A stretch of 64,000 nt of DNA from the NCBI RefSeq assembly GCF_000738005.1, contig NZ_JHAL01000002.1, forward strand, positions 556,634 to 620,633. The letters are read 5' to 3'. How positions within the stretch are numbered: position 1 is the first letter of the stretch; each line of letters starts with the position of its first letter. Source of the DNA: Bifidobacterium crudilactis (GTDB taxonomy: Bacteria > Actinomycetota > Actinomycetes > Actinomycetales > Bifidobacteriaceae). A program made the position numbers and the translations under genes. This document shows positions 48,269-56,484 of the stretch, in pieces. Under the pieces are notes generated by a model that made no database searches, was not told the DNA's origin, and was given only the letters and a program-made list of their open reading frames with translations.

Positions 48269-49746
48269 GGATCGTCCATCATGTCCATGATCAGAGGTTC
48301 TAAGTCCGCGTCGACAGGTTCGGGAATTACAGGGCATGAAGGCGTTGCCGAAAGTGGGTCGTCCAGTGCAGCCTGTCTGCGGATATCGTCAGACCATTGC
48401 TCCATTAGTCGTCGTTTCCCGTCATCGCGTGCAGATGCGGAAATCTCGATTGCGTCCGCGTACGATCGCATGAGTTCTGCCGTTCTCCAGCACTCCGCCT
48501 GTGTGCGCATCGTCTCGATGATCTTTCTGCGCTTGTACTCGTCCACGGCGAGTCGACGCGCGGCATCTCGTCTGGTCCGGAGCTCCTTTGCCTCCCGTTC
48601 CAGCCTTTCCCTCTCGGCCTCCCTTTCCGCCCGTCTTCGTCGCATCTCCTCCTCCTGCTCCACACGCACATGCTCCATTCGCTGATGGCGCAGGCACATC
48701 TCCTCCAAGATCTGGGGCAGCAGCTTCTCGAGGCTCCGTTCCTCGCCATCCTCCCACCTGTCGGAGAAGAAGGTACCCCCTTCACCGCTGAGAACCAAAG
48801 ACAACCTGTTGTCTGGGATCTCGTCGAAATCGGGAAAGAGCTTCCCTCGCCATGCCCACGATATTTCACTGCGTGTCGGCACATGTGGCCGTCGCAGCAT
48901 CTTCTGGACGAACCAAACCCTGTACCTGTCACGTCCCAGTACGAACTCGACCTCATCGTGCCGTTCCGAGCGATAAGCGTCGCCGCCTTCGAGGACGGTT
49001 ATGTTTACCTTCGCTTTTGTTTTCATCCCACGCGCGTCCGCCTCGGTGACCAGTGCCTCAATGATCAGCAGCGCGCGTTCACGCGGCTCTCCTTTGACTG
49101 GGAAGGTCCCGCTGTCTTTGAATGCGAGTGTTACAGGGCTGGCATTGTCGAGATCGGTGGGCACTGTAACGTTTGGAAGCACTCGGGTCTGCCATGCAGG
49201 CAGAGGCTCCAATGTCACCGTCAGCATCCAATTTCCGTCTTCCCAGTGGTCTTCCATCGTGATCCGCATGCCCTTGGGGATTTTGTTATAGCGTTTGGCG
49301 ATGCCGATGAGTATGCCGTATGTTCTTCTCTCCGTATGCGGTACCGTGATTCCCGATACCCCGGCTGTCGCGAGACGAATCATCATCTGTTGCGTAGGTC
49401 CGACCCTCTGCGTTTTCCTCTTGGAAGTGGTATGCATTCTGATCGGGGGCATCTTCGTACTTGTTGTTGAGACATTCGTCGTGTCTTCGGGAATGGCCTT
49501 GGTGGCGTTGTCTATCGGTTCGTGGTTCGGATACTCTCCGTGTTCAAGGTAATACACGCCATCCTCGGTCAGTTCCGCGTGCCAGTTCACACCATGTCCC
49601 TCGATGGATACCAGTCCGCGGTTCGACAACGCTTTAGCAGAACTTCGATGCGACCAATCGTCGAATACTCCTGCGGGGCAGTTATCCTCTATCCAACGCA
49701 GCACCGTGAGTTGTGCATCGTTCAGTGGTGTCTGACGTAATCTCAT
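48262..49746 (-). CDS. Unknown protein with N-terminal winged-helix-like region and C-terminal coiled coil
   Basis: 494 residues. The N-terminus (LNDAQLTVLRWIEDNCPAGV to SNRGLVSIEGHG) resembles a winged-helix DNA-binding domain. A linker (about 85-115) is Thr-rich. The middle region is mixed alpha/beta. From about residue 340 there is a long charged coiled coil (EEEMRRRRAEREAERERLER). I do not recognise a family. The intact length and normal codon use indicate a real gene. Confidence 0.6.
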   Translation of the reverse strand: MRLRQTPLNDAQLTVLRWIEDNCPAGVFDDWSHRSSAKALSNRGLVSIEGHGVNWHAELTEDGVYYLEHGEYPNHEPIDNATKAIPEDTTNVSTTSTKMPPIRMHTTSKRKTQRVGPTQQMMIRLATAGVSGITVPHTERRTYGILIGIAKRYNKIPKGMRITMEDHWEDGNWMLTVTLEPLPAWQTRVLPNVTVPTDLDNASPVTLAFKDSGTFPVKGEPRERALLIIEALVTEADARGMKTKAKVNITVLEGGDAYRSERHDEVEFVLGRDRYRVWFVQKMLRRPHVPTRSEISWAWRGKLFPDFDEIPDNRLSLVLSGEGGTFFSDRWEDGEERSLEKLLPQILEEMCLRHQRMEHVRVEQEEEMRRRRAEREAERERLEREAKELRTRRDAARRLAVDEYKRRKIIETMRTQAECWRTAELMRSYADAIEISASARDDGKRRLMEQWSDDIRRQAALDDPLSATPSCPVIPEPVDADLEPLIMDMMDDPQ

Positions 49747-49815
49747 GCGACAATTCTGCCATCCTGCAGACTATTGTGGTTCACAAAGACACGACGGCGT
49801 TCAAGGGATGTGAAC

Positions 49816-51204
49816 ATGGTGCAGCAGGGCGAGGAACAGGTGGATTATTCCAGGCTTCCAGTGGGTGAGGAGGCATTGTCGCGTCTGGTGCGGGCGATTG
49901 CGAACACCGGCGATACCGCGGAGCGTCACTCGCTGGAGATCAAGGGTTCTCGCTTTGACGTCACGTCGAAGAAGGACAAAAGCAAGATCGCCAAATTCAT
50001 TCTCGGCGCCGCCAACCGCGACCCGGAGATCGCCAAGCGTCATTTCCAGGGGTACGCACTGATGTTCATCGGCGTGGATGATCATGAAATCGGGGGAGTG
50101 GACCGCATCGAGAAGATGGAACTGGACAAGGTGATACGGCAGTTCCTCGGAGCCTCCGGTCCTAAATGGGATGTACAGCGTCTGCCTGCGGACCATGAAG
50201 GCAAAGAAGTGCTCATCGTCCTGGTCGATCCCCCCGAACAGGGACAGCCGGCATTTCCGTGCCGAGCGGATGGTGAGGGATTGAAGAACGGGGCCATCTA
50301 TTTCAGGGCTGATGGATCGACCAGAGACGCATTGGCCGACGAGATAGACATGCTCACCCGCAGAGGGCGCCTGCAGACCACGCCGATAAAGCTGCATGTC
50401 AGCGTGAGGGGCTCCGCCTACCGAAGTGCCATCGACAGGGCCAAGACTCTGGATGCCTACATAGCGGCGACCGAAAAAACTCTGCTCGAAGCTTTGCCTG
50501 CGAAATCATCTCAGTCCGCATATAACGTTTTTCGAGGTGGCGGGGTATTGATGCCATGGCTATCAGAGCCGCGCACAGAGGAAGAATATCGGAAAGCTAT
50601 CGAAGCATGGAAGAAGGAATGCTCGAGGAAATGGGCGGACGCGCTCGATAACGTCAATGGATGGATGTGCAGCCCCTATGTATTCGCTGTTGAAAACACC
50701 ACGAAGGCCAATCTGAAAGCGGTCAGGCTAAGAATATGCATGGATGGGAGCATGACGTCAGTCGAGCACAGAGTCGATCCGGGAGAGACCTTCGGATCTG
50801 ATGTGAATGCCATCGGACTGCCGCAGGCGCCCAGAATCTGGGGGCAGCGAAGTTGGATGCAGGATTCTGGCGTTATCGGCGACGTGTCAAGTTATCTGTC
50901 CTCTGCAATCAGCGTTAACCCTGTCATCAGCACGAAGCATGTCAATGGACAATTCGTGATCGAGGTGGATGCAGGTGATATCAGGCCACTCGATACGTTT
51001 GCCTCGACAGATTGCCAGGAGGTGCTGCTGGCACCGGCGCAGTTCGAGGGTGAAGTAATTCACTGCACTTGGAAGGCGACTGTTCAGGATGTCGACGAGG
51101 TATTCGAAGGCGAGCTGACCATCCCCGTGGAACCTGTGAGGGACATCACGCAGATCGCACGGTACCTGCTTGATCTCGATCCCATACCTGATGACTGCGA
51201 GTAG
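49816..51204 (+). CDS. Schlafen AlbA_2 domain protein
   Basis: A 462-residue protein. Residues 25-200 carry the AlbA_2 (Schlafen-type) nucleic-acid-binding fold: ERHSLEIKGSRFDVTSKKDK, KFILGAANRDPEIAKRHFQG, ALMFIGVDDHEIGGV and LIVLVDPPEQG, then NGAIYFRADGSTRDA. The C-terminal half is beta-rich and unassigned. ATG 49816 with AAGGGA 7 bases upstream is preferred over the earlier in-frame start. AlbA_2 proteins often sit in defence islands and some act with nucleases; a defence role is inference. It is divergent from the 494-residue gene, with a 69-base promoter gap. Confidence 0.75.
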   Translation: MVQQGEEQVDYSRLPVGEEALSRLVRAIANTGDTAERHSLEIKGSRFDVTSKKDKSKIAKFILGAANRDPEIAKRHFQGYALMFIGVDDHEIGGVDRIEKMELDKVIRQFLGASGPKWDVQRLPADHEGKEVLIVLVDPPEQGQPAFPCRADGEGLKNGAIYFRADGSTRDALADEIDMLTRRGRLQTTPIKLHVSVRGSAYRSAIDRAKTLDAYIAATEKTLLEALPAKSSQSAYNVFRGGGVLMPWLSEPRTEEEYRKAIEAWKKECSRKWADALDNVNGWMCSPYVFAVENTTKANLKAVRLRICMDGSMTSVEHRVDPGETFGSDVNAIGLPQAPRIWGQRSWMQDSGVIGDVSSYLSSAISVNPVISTKHVNGQFVIEVDAGDIRPLDTFASTDCQEVLLAPAQFEGEVIHCTWKATVQDVDEVFEGELTIPVEPVRDITQIARYLLDLDPIPDDCE

Positions 51205-51256
51205 TTTTTCGCACCCATACTTCTTCCTTTGAGCCAGGACGTTGTACGGTGTTCAT

Positions 51257-51493
51257 ATGGAGAAGCACCTAGCATTGAGGCAGATAGCGGATTACTTGGC
51301 GTTGAGTCTGCTGCATCAGAGGGTCAGCGCGGTCGAATGCGGGGATTGGTTCGATTATTGCTTCGTCGAGGCCATGGGAGACCTGTCACAGGGGAGGTAT
51401 GGCAGCATCGATCTGAGGCACCGGGAGAACCCCCGGTACATTCTCGACTACTTTGCGGATTATCCGCGAAGGGTGCTGAATCTTTCGTCCTGA
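51257..51493 (+). CDS. Small hypothetical protein
   Basis: A 78-residue protein (MEKHLALRQIADYLALSLLH to RRVLNLSS). ATG 51257 is chosen; a TTG at 51242 is possible. No family recognised. The start region TGTACGGTGTTCAT is also found at the start of the 52839 gene on the other strand. Confidence 0.45.
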   Translation: MEKHLALRQIADYLALSLLHQRVSAVECGDWFDYCFVEAMGDLSQGRYGSIDLRHRENPRYILDYFADYPRRVLNLSS

Positions 51494-51611
51494 AGGAAGG
51501 ACCATGTCGTCGAGAACGGACGGTCGGCAACGTTCTAATATGTCTATAAAAGTAGTGACTTCCAATTATCTGGTCGTTTGGTGGTTTTCAGAAGATTGAA
51601 GGTGGGGATGG

Positions 51612-52739
51612 GTGTACTCGACAAGAGGAACCAAGCAACATTATTTGCCTGCATGTGTGATAGGTCGATTCTCGGCGGACACGACTTCGGCATCACGCGA
51701 TCGACGTGTGGAGGTTTTTCGTAGGGGGAAGGATCACATCTATCGGGCAAGGGCAAGCACAGTGTGCGCCTCAAACGGAATCTATGATGTAAAGGGTTTT
51801 GAAAATGGCACGATCGATCAGTGGGATTATGAAGAGTACCTACCGAGTCTATTCGACGCTCTGAAAATGGGATGTTCTACGACTCTAGACGGTTTCGTCC
51901 ATTCACTGGTGCCATTTGTGACCTGCTTGTTTGTACGCGGTCCTGATTTCGAGCAGCGCATGAATGCACGGATGTTTTCGGGAAAAATAGAGTCGAGTGT
52001 ATTCAGCAGAGATAATGCCAACGCAGACAGAGTGTTCGAGATTCAACGGTTGCTGTCAATTATGCTCGTTTCAGACTGGTCCTGCCTTCACTCTCCAGAA
52101 AACAGAAGTTTCGTACTGGGGGACTTGGGAATAACACAAACAGACATTGAGGGAAGACCTGCTTGGATCGTTCCAGTGGATCCTTCGCTGGCAATTATGA
52201 TACGTCCCAGAAAAAAAGGACAAATTGCTACTTTCAATCAAGAGCATCATATGTGGCTTTATAAAATACGACATTTACAGCTACATGAGGGAGCCTTACG
52301 AAGGGTTAATCAGAGTAGCATGAGTCAGTGCCAAGATCTCTGTATGGCGCTTAGCCGACAGGATTTTATTGGACCACTGCCTGAGCGAAGTCTCAAGGAT
52401 AAACTAGCGGAATCTACCGAAGCTTTTGGACTTGCATCGTACTTTTCAGTGAACGAGATGATCGAGCATGAATTCGAGTGGTATGGGCTGTCGCTCATCG
52501 CTGCACGGAATTTATCGCCAACCATGGCAAAGAGATTGACAAAGAACCGGCCTTATCGCGATTTAAATCTGAACCGATGGATGCCACAGATGCCAATGAT
52601 ACCTGAGAACATCAGGTTCTTTGACTCGGGAGTATCTATTGAAAAGAGAAAGATGATTCTTGATCTTTCCGAGACTGACGACTTCGAAAAACACCTATGC
52701 GAGGGAGTTCTGCAAACAAATATACGACAGATGCAATAG
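51612..52739 (+). CDS. DUF4238-family protein
   Basis: A 375-residue protein. The N-terminus KQHYLPACVIGRFS, then RRVEVFRRGKDHIYRARAST and ASNGIYDVKGFE follow the DUF4238 pattern (HxxP near the start, a vxvyd strand, and a fY motif). A GTG at 51612 with GGTGGGG upstream is the probable start. The DNA from about 51540 to 52740 is visibly more AT-rich than its neighbours, pointing to transfer. The function of DUF4238 is unknown; members are common in accessory and defence-associated regions. Confidence 0.7.
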   Translation: MYSTRGTKQHYLPACVIGRFSADTTSASRDRRVEVFRRGKDHIYRARASTVCASNGIYDVKGFENGTIDQWDYEEYLPSLFDALKMGCSTTLDGFVHSLVPFVTCLFVRGPDFEQRMNARMFSGKIESSVFSRDNANADRVFEIQRLLSIMLVSDWSCLHSPENRSFVLGDLGITQTDIEGRPAWIVPVDPSLAIMIRPRKKGQIATFNQEHHMWLYKIRHLQLHEGALRRVNQSSMSQCQDLCMALSRQDFIGPLPERSLKDKLAESTEAFGLASYFSVNEMIEHEFEWYGLSLIAARNLSPTMAKRLTKNRPYRDLNLNRWMPQMPMIPENIRFFDSGVSIEKRKMILDLSETDDFEKHLCEGVLQTNIRQMQ

Positions 52740-52838
52740 TGTCTCTTTGTCTTCCCCAGAGGAGTGTTGAAGAGCTGCCTTACGAGTAAAAGAGTCGAAC
52801 CGCATTTATCAAAGGTCAAGTCAAGAGGAACAGCAGCG

Positions 52839-53462
52839 TCAAGAATTGCCGTTCAGATCCTCGGGTGAGTTTGTCAATGTATCCAGTAGTCGACTGCATG
52901 CGGCTACCGCCTCGGGATACCCGTCGAGTTGCGAGAGGTCATAGCCCTGCTTTGCACGATTGTCTATGGTGACCGAGATGGTCTCACCGCTGGCGGCGAC
53001 TCCACTCAGATTCGCAATGGGATCGTTCGAGATGATGATGACAGGGCGCGACTCGCCCGGTTCCAGCGTCAGTGCACTTACTCCGACCTTGCCTCCCTGC
53101 GACAATGACAGGGCACCGTTGTCACTCAGCTCGGCATTACAGGCGAAGAGATCGCGTTCGCCTGCGGACTTGAGTTCGAGAATGGAGCCGCCTGTGCGCC
53201 CCACGTTGGTGATGACGGCTATGGTGATGCCCGAGCGCTCGCCGACCGTGGCGTGGTAGACCGGTCCTGATTCCTTGAACTGTTGGACCGACAGAAGGAG
53301 AGCTGCAACAGAGACAGCCAAGGCCACCAATGCAATCAACAACGACACCCAATCTGTCCACGACGGGTCGTTATGCGACTGCTTCCGCTCCTCTTGCGCG
53401 CATTGCACACTAAGGGCGATATGATGCACGTCCTCAACAAGCCGCTTTCTCAGTGAAATCAT
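52839..53462 (-). CDS. Single-pass membrane protein, unknown
   Basis: About 207 residues from ATG 53462 (GTG 53471 possible). A single strong membrane helix (WVSLLIALVALAVSVAALLL) at about 38-57 is followed by a beta-rich soluble domain (AVITNVGRTGGSILEL, then LEPGESRPVIIISND) that resembles a small immunoglobulin-like fold. The N-terminus is charged and cytoplasmic. No known family. It is divergent from the 53489 gene. Confidence 0.6.
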   Translation of the reverse strand: MISLRKRLVEDVHHIALSVQCAQEERKQSHNDPSWTDWVSLLIALVALAVSVAALLLSVQQFKESGPVYHATVGERSGITIAVITNVGRTGGSILELKSAGERDLFACNAELSDNGALSLSQGGKVGVSALTLEPGESRPVIIISNDPIANLSGVAASGETISVTIDNRAKQGYDLSQLDGYPEAVAACSRLLDTLTNSPEDLNGNS

Positions 53463-53488
53463 AATGAACACCGTACAGGACGCATAAG

Positions 53489-53950
53489 GTGGTTGTGATT
53501 ATCTGCGACGATCCGAGGGAATGCACTCTCCTCAAGTTTTACGATGCGATACCCAGTCCGAGCCGCGTTATTCGATGGCTGATCTCATTTGCGCTGGGAA
53601 TAGTGGTCTATGTTCTGTTCAGGGATGCCGTGGCAACACCCGTAAATGCGAGTGTGATGACAATGGCAACCTACGCAGGCATGTTTGGGCTGATGATCTA
53701 TCTACCTTTCCTTATTATCGCCAAGCCCTCTCGATATAAGCGAATGTACGTCGTGGTTATACTACTGGTGCTTACGATGTTTATCGCAACATGGAGCATA
53801 ATTCAGGGCGACAACAGCAACACCCCGTGCTGGCCTATTCCCACATATGTATTCTTGACCGCCATGCCGGGTGCGATTCTTCCCGCGCTGCATCTTCTGA
53901 TCGAGCACACCATTCCGCTCTGGTGGAAGCAGTGTCTCCCGCCACGATGA
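53489..53950 (+). CDS. Small multi-pass membrane protein
   Basis: A 153-residue hydrophobic protein with four predicted membrane segments (VIRWLISFALGIVVYVLF, TYAGMFGLMIYLPFLII, VVVILLVLTMFIATW, TYVFLTAMPGAILPALHLLI). The GTG 53489 start is uncertain; GTG 53495 is equally good. No family recognised. One of several small membrane proteins side by side here. Confidence 0.5.
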   Translation: MVVIICDDPRECTLLKFYDAIPSPSRVIRWLISFALGIVVYVLFRDAVATPVNASVMTMATYAGMFGLMIYLPFLIIAKPSRYKRMYVVVILLVLTMFIATWSIIQGDNSNTPCWPIPTYVFLTAMPGAILPALHLLIEHTIPLWWKQCLPPR

Positions 53951-53999
53951 TGGCAAACAAAGCGCAATTTTCCGGTGTCTGCATACGACTCGGGCGGGC

Positions 54000-54461
54000 A
54001 TGGAAAACGCCAGAAAGGATCCTCAATTGGACAATCTCAATGAGAACGAGGCACTGCAGACGCGGCGGAGGTACAGGATCATCACGTTCATTGCCGCCAT
54101 AGCGGCGACAGCCGCCGTCATCACGTCAGCTGTCATGGCGTTCAGAGGCGACTGGACGTGGATGCTGATGTTGTTTATCGTGGCGCTGACGGCATGGTCG
54201 GCGTTTATGTCGTGCATGCCGTGTTACGACGTGAGTCTCTTGGGAGCGGTACTGCTGTGGCTGTTTGCCGTCATGGTGTCCGTTGCCTTTGTCATCAGAG
54301 GCGAGATGCATTACGCAACCCTGTTCTGGGTGTTGTTTGCAGCATCGTTGACGGGGAGATTGGTCAACGACGACTGGTGGGTATTCGCGTTCACGTTCAT
54401 CCCGATCGCATTCAGCTTGGGGGTTGTCCAGATGGGAGCATGGATGGAAAGCCTCACCTGA
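54000..54461 (+). CDS. Small multi-pass membrane protein
   Basis: A 153-residue protein with a 25-residue charged cytoplasmic N-terminus and about four membrane segments (IITFIAAIAATAAVITSAVM, WMLMLFIVALTAWSAFM, LLGAVLLWLFAVMVSVAFVI, WVFAFTFIPIAFSLGVV). ATG 54000. Similar layout to the preceding gene, but no clear sequence identity. Confidence 0.55.
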   Translation: MENARKDPQLDNLNENEALQTRRRYRIITFIAAIAATAAVITSAVMAFRGDWTWMLMLFIVALTAWSAFMSCMPCYDVSLLGAVLLWLFAVMVSVAFVIRGEMHYATLFWVLFAASLTGRLVNDDWWVFAFTFIPIAFSLGVVQMGAWMESLT

Positions 54462-54480
54462 CGCTCAGTGCGTATGCCTG

Positions 54481-55086
54481 CTACACCTCGATATGTCCTG
54501 GGAAGAACCACTGTGCCGACCTGCCGTCCGGTGATGTCGGTGACAACACCTCCAAGTCGGGGGCTCTGTGATACAGCCGATGAGCCCTCCAATGCAGATA
54601 CCGCGAGGCCCAGGCGGACAATCTGTAGTGCTTTCTGATGGGCTCCTGCCTGCTCCGAATGAAATCAATGCGCTGAGCGGCACATCGACGCAGACGCGTT
54701 GGCGACCTTACCCAATGCAGTACCATGTAGGCGCTGTTGTCGAGTTTCCCGATTCCGCCTAACGGCCATACATCAAATGCCAACGACTGTGGTGTGGCAC
54801 CAACAATCACAGGCCTCGACGAAGCAAAGCCTTCGCCGTGGATGCGAATCACACAATGTACCCCCATCATATGAAGGTCATAGCCGCGCCCGTCTCCGTC
54901 ACTGTGCAGCGTTCCCGTCAGTGCAGGCTGCAGCTCATTGAGGAAGTCGGAACCGACGGGTTTGTCCAATGAGGTAACGGCAAAACTCGCATGCGGCCTG
55001 TTTCTATGCACCATATATATTCCCCACATCGACATCGCCAGCGACACTGCGGATACCGCAAGAGGAACAAATGCAATCCAATCCAT
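54481..55086 (-). CDS. Membrane-anchored hypothetical protein
   Basis: 201 residues from ATG 55086: an N-terminal membrane anchor (IAFVPLAVSAVSLAMSMWGI), then a soluble domain with PHASFAVTSLDKPVG and SLAFDVWPLGGIG. The frame opens further upstream (55170), but that part would precede the anchor and is less likely. Unknown function. It is divergent from the 55240 gene. Confidence 0.5.
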   Translation of the reverse strand: MDWIAFVPLAVSAVSLAMSMWGIYMVHRNRPHASFAVTSLDKPVGSDFLNELQPALTGTLHSDGDGRGYDLHMMGVHCVIRIHGEGFASSRPVIVGATPQSLAFDVWPLGGIGKLDNSAYMVLHWVRSPTRLRRCAAQRIDFIRSRQEPIRKHYRLSAWASRYLHWRAHRLYHRAPDLEVLSPTSPDGRSAQWFFPGHIEV

Positions 55087-55198
55087 GGTGCAATCATCCA
55101 CATCCCACGTTACGGACGCATAACAGATACATAGGGCGCGGAGAGGGCTCACAGTTACAACGAGATCCATGTCAATAACAGCCTTTCTCGCGTCCCTA

Positions 55199-55230
55199 TA
55201 TAATCTTTACAGCACGTCCATAATAAGGAG
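55199..55230 (+). promoter_or_regulatory. -10 box and ribosome-binding site of the 55240 gene
   Basis: A perfect TATAAT at 55199-55204 with only a weak -35, and AAGGAG at 55225-55230, 9 bases before ATG 55240. Confidence 0.5.
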
Positions 55231-55239
55231 CCGATTCAA

Positions 55240-56259
55240 ATGACCAACCTGGATCAGACCCACATCATCGACAGCACTGGTGATAACCAGACCGAAATGC
55301 AGTCCAACCGGAAACGCGCGAAGCTCATCGTGTTCTTCGTCGTAGGTGCCGTCATTCTTGCTTGTGGTATCACAGGCGGCATCCTCTACGCCAATCATCT
55401 CGCAGAGACCAAGCGTCAACAGTCGCTTGCCTCCTGCGAGAAGGAACTCAAGCAGTTCAAGACAGCGCTCACTGACCTCGACAGGGCGAAGACCGACGTG
55501 GCCGAGACCGTGAAGATCTCAGTCGAGCAGGTTGCCGACGGAGCCACCGTAGTGGCGCTGGCCAAGGCAGTGGCAGTCGAGGCACCCAAGACCGTCACCT
55601 GCCCTGCGGAAGGCGACACCGAAACCCTCGATGCCAATACGGCGAAGCTGGTCATACAGACCAAGACCGTGGACAGCAATATCAAGGCCATCAGGGATGG
55701 TGCCGCCAAGGTCACCGAGTCGAAGACCGCGAAGGAGGTCGCCGACGCGCTGAAGACGCTGACCGATACGATAGCCAGCGGCGAGCAGACGTTGAGTGAC
55801 TCGGACGGCAAGGTGTCTGACAATGCGGTGCGCGAGCAGCTTCGGGAGGCGCTGGACAGCGCCATCGATGTCAAGGAATCGAAGGATATCCAGGCGCTGG
55901 GCGACCATGCGGGCAACCTGTCGGGCAAGGTGCAGGCGGTGGGCGACGCGGTGAACGCGAAAGCCCAGGTGGATGCCGAAGCCGCAACACAAGCCGCAGC
56001 TGCGGCACAGGCGGCCGCGAATGCGAAGAAGAGCACGAGCAGTGGGACGTCAAGTGGGACAAGCAGCAAGAAGACGGCTTCGAGCGGCAGCGGAACAACC
56101 ACAAAGAAGAGCACCGGTTCGACAGGCAACAGCGGTGGAAGCTCGGGCAACGGAAACAGCGGTGGCGGCACATCAGAGAATGCAATGGATGCATTGAAGA
56201 AGATGATCGACCAAGAGGCACTTGCTCGTTGTAAAGCTGATCCTAATCGTTGCTCGTAG
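55240..56259 (+). CDS. Membrane-anchored coiled-coil protein with Ser/Gly-rich linker
   Basis: A 339-residue protein with one N-terminal membrane helix (IVFFVVGAVILACGITGGIL), then about 200 residues of Ala/Lys/Asp-rich helix (EKELKQFKTALTDLDRAKTD, EAATQAAAAAQAAANAKKS), then a Ser/Gly/Thr-rich linker and a short C-terminal KKMIDQEALARCKADPNRCS containing two Cys. It is likely extracytoplasmic. Such proteins are sometimes labelled colicin-transporter-like for their coiled coils; no function can be assigned. Confidence 0.7.
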   Translation: MTNLDQTHIIDSTGDNQTEMQSNRKRAKLIVFFVVGAVILACGITGGILYANHLAETKRQQSLASCEKELKQFKTALTDLDRAKTDVAETVKISVEQVADGATVVALAKAVAVEAPKTVTCPAEGDTETLDANTAKLVIQTKTVDSNIKAIRDGAAKVTESKTAKEVADALKTLTDTIASGEQTLSDSDGKVSDNAVREQLREALDSAIDVKESKDIQALGDHAGNLSGKVQAVGDAVNAKAQVDAEAATQAAAAAQAAANAKKSTSSGTSSGTSSKKTASSGSGTTTKKSTGSTGNSGGSSGNGNSGGGTSENAMDALKKMIDQEALARCKADPNRCS

Positions 56260-56280
56260 ATAGTGAAAGGACGGTTTACG

Positions 56281-56312
56281 GAACCCTCGGCATTGATGTG
56301 CCGGGGGTTCTT
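56281..56312 (+). terminator. Terminator after the coiled-coil protein
   Basis: AACCCTCGGCA and TGCCGGGGGTT form an 11-bp stem with one G-U pair around ATTGATG; TCTTGT follows, a weak T-run. Confidence 0.6.
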
Positions 56313-56484
56313 GTCGTGTGCATACTCCGTGGTGTATCTGATGCCGTGTTCGGCTGGATTCATGACGCAACGCTTGGTGTGCTCGTTTCCGATATCGGTT
56401 CGCGTGGTCGTCCGCGGCATGTGAAGGCATCAGGTGTCCGCATAGGGCATTGGTGAATGATTCGATGGACGGAAAGAGCACATT

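Noticed and set aside
48670..49470. 266-codon plus-strand frame inside the 494-residue gene
   Set aside because: Antisense shadow; the minus frame has a continuous winged-helix and coiled-coil protein.
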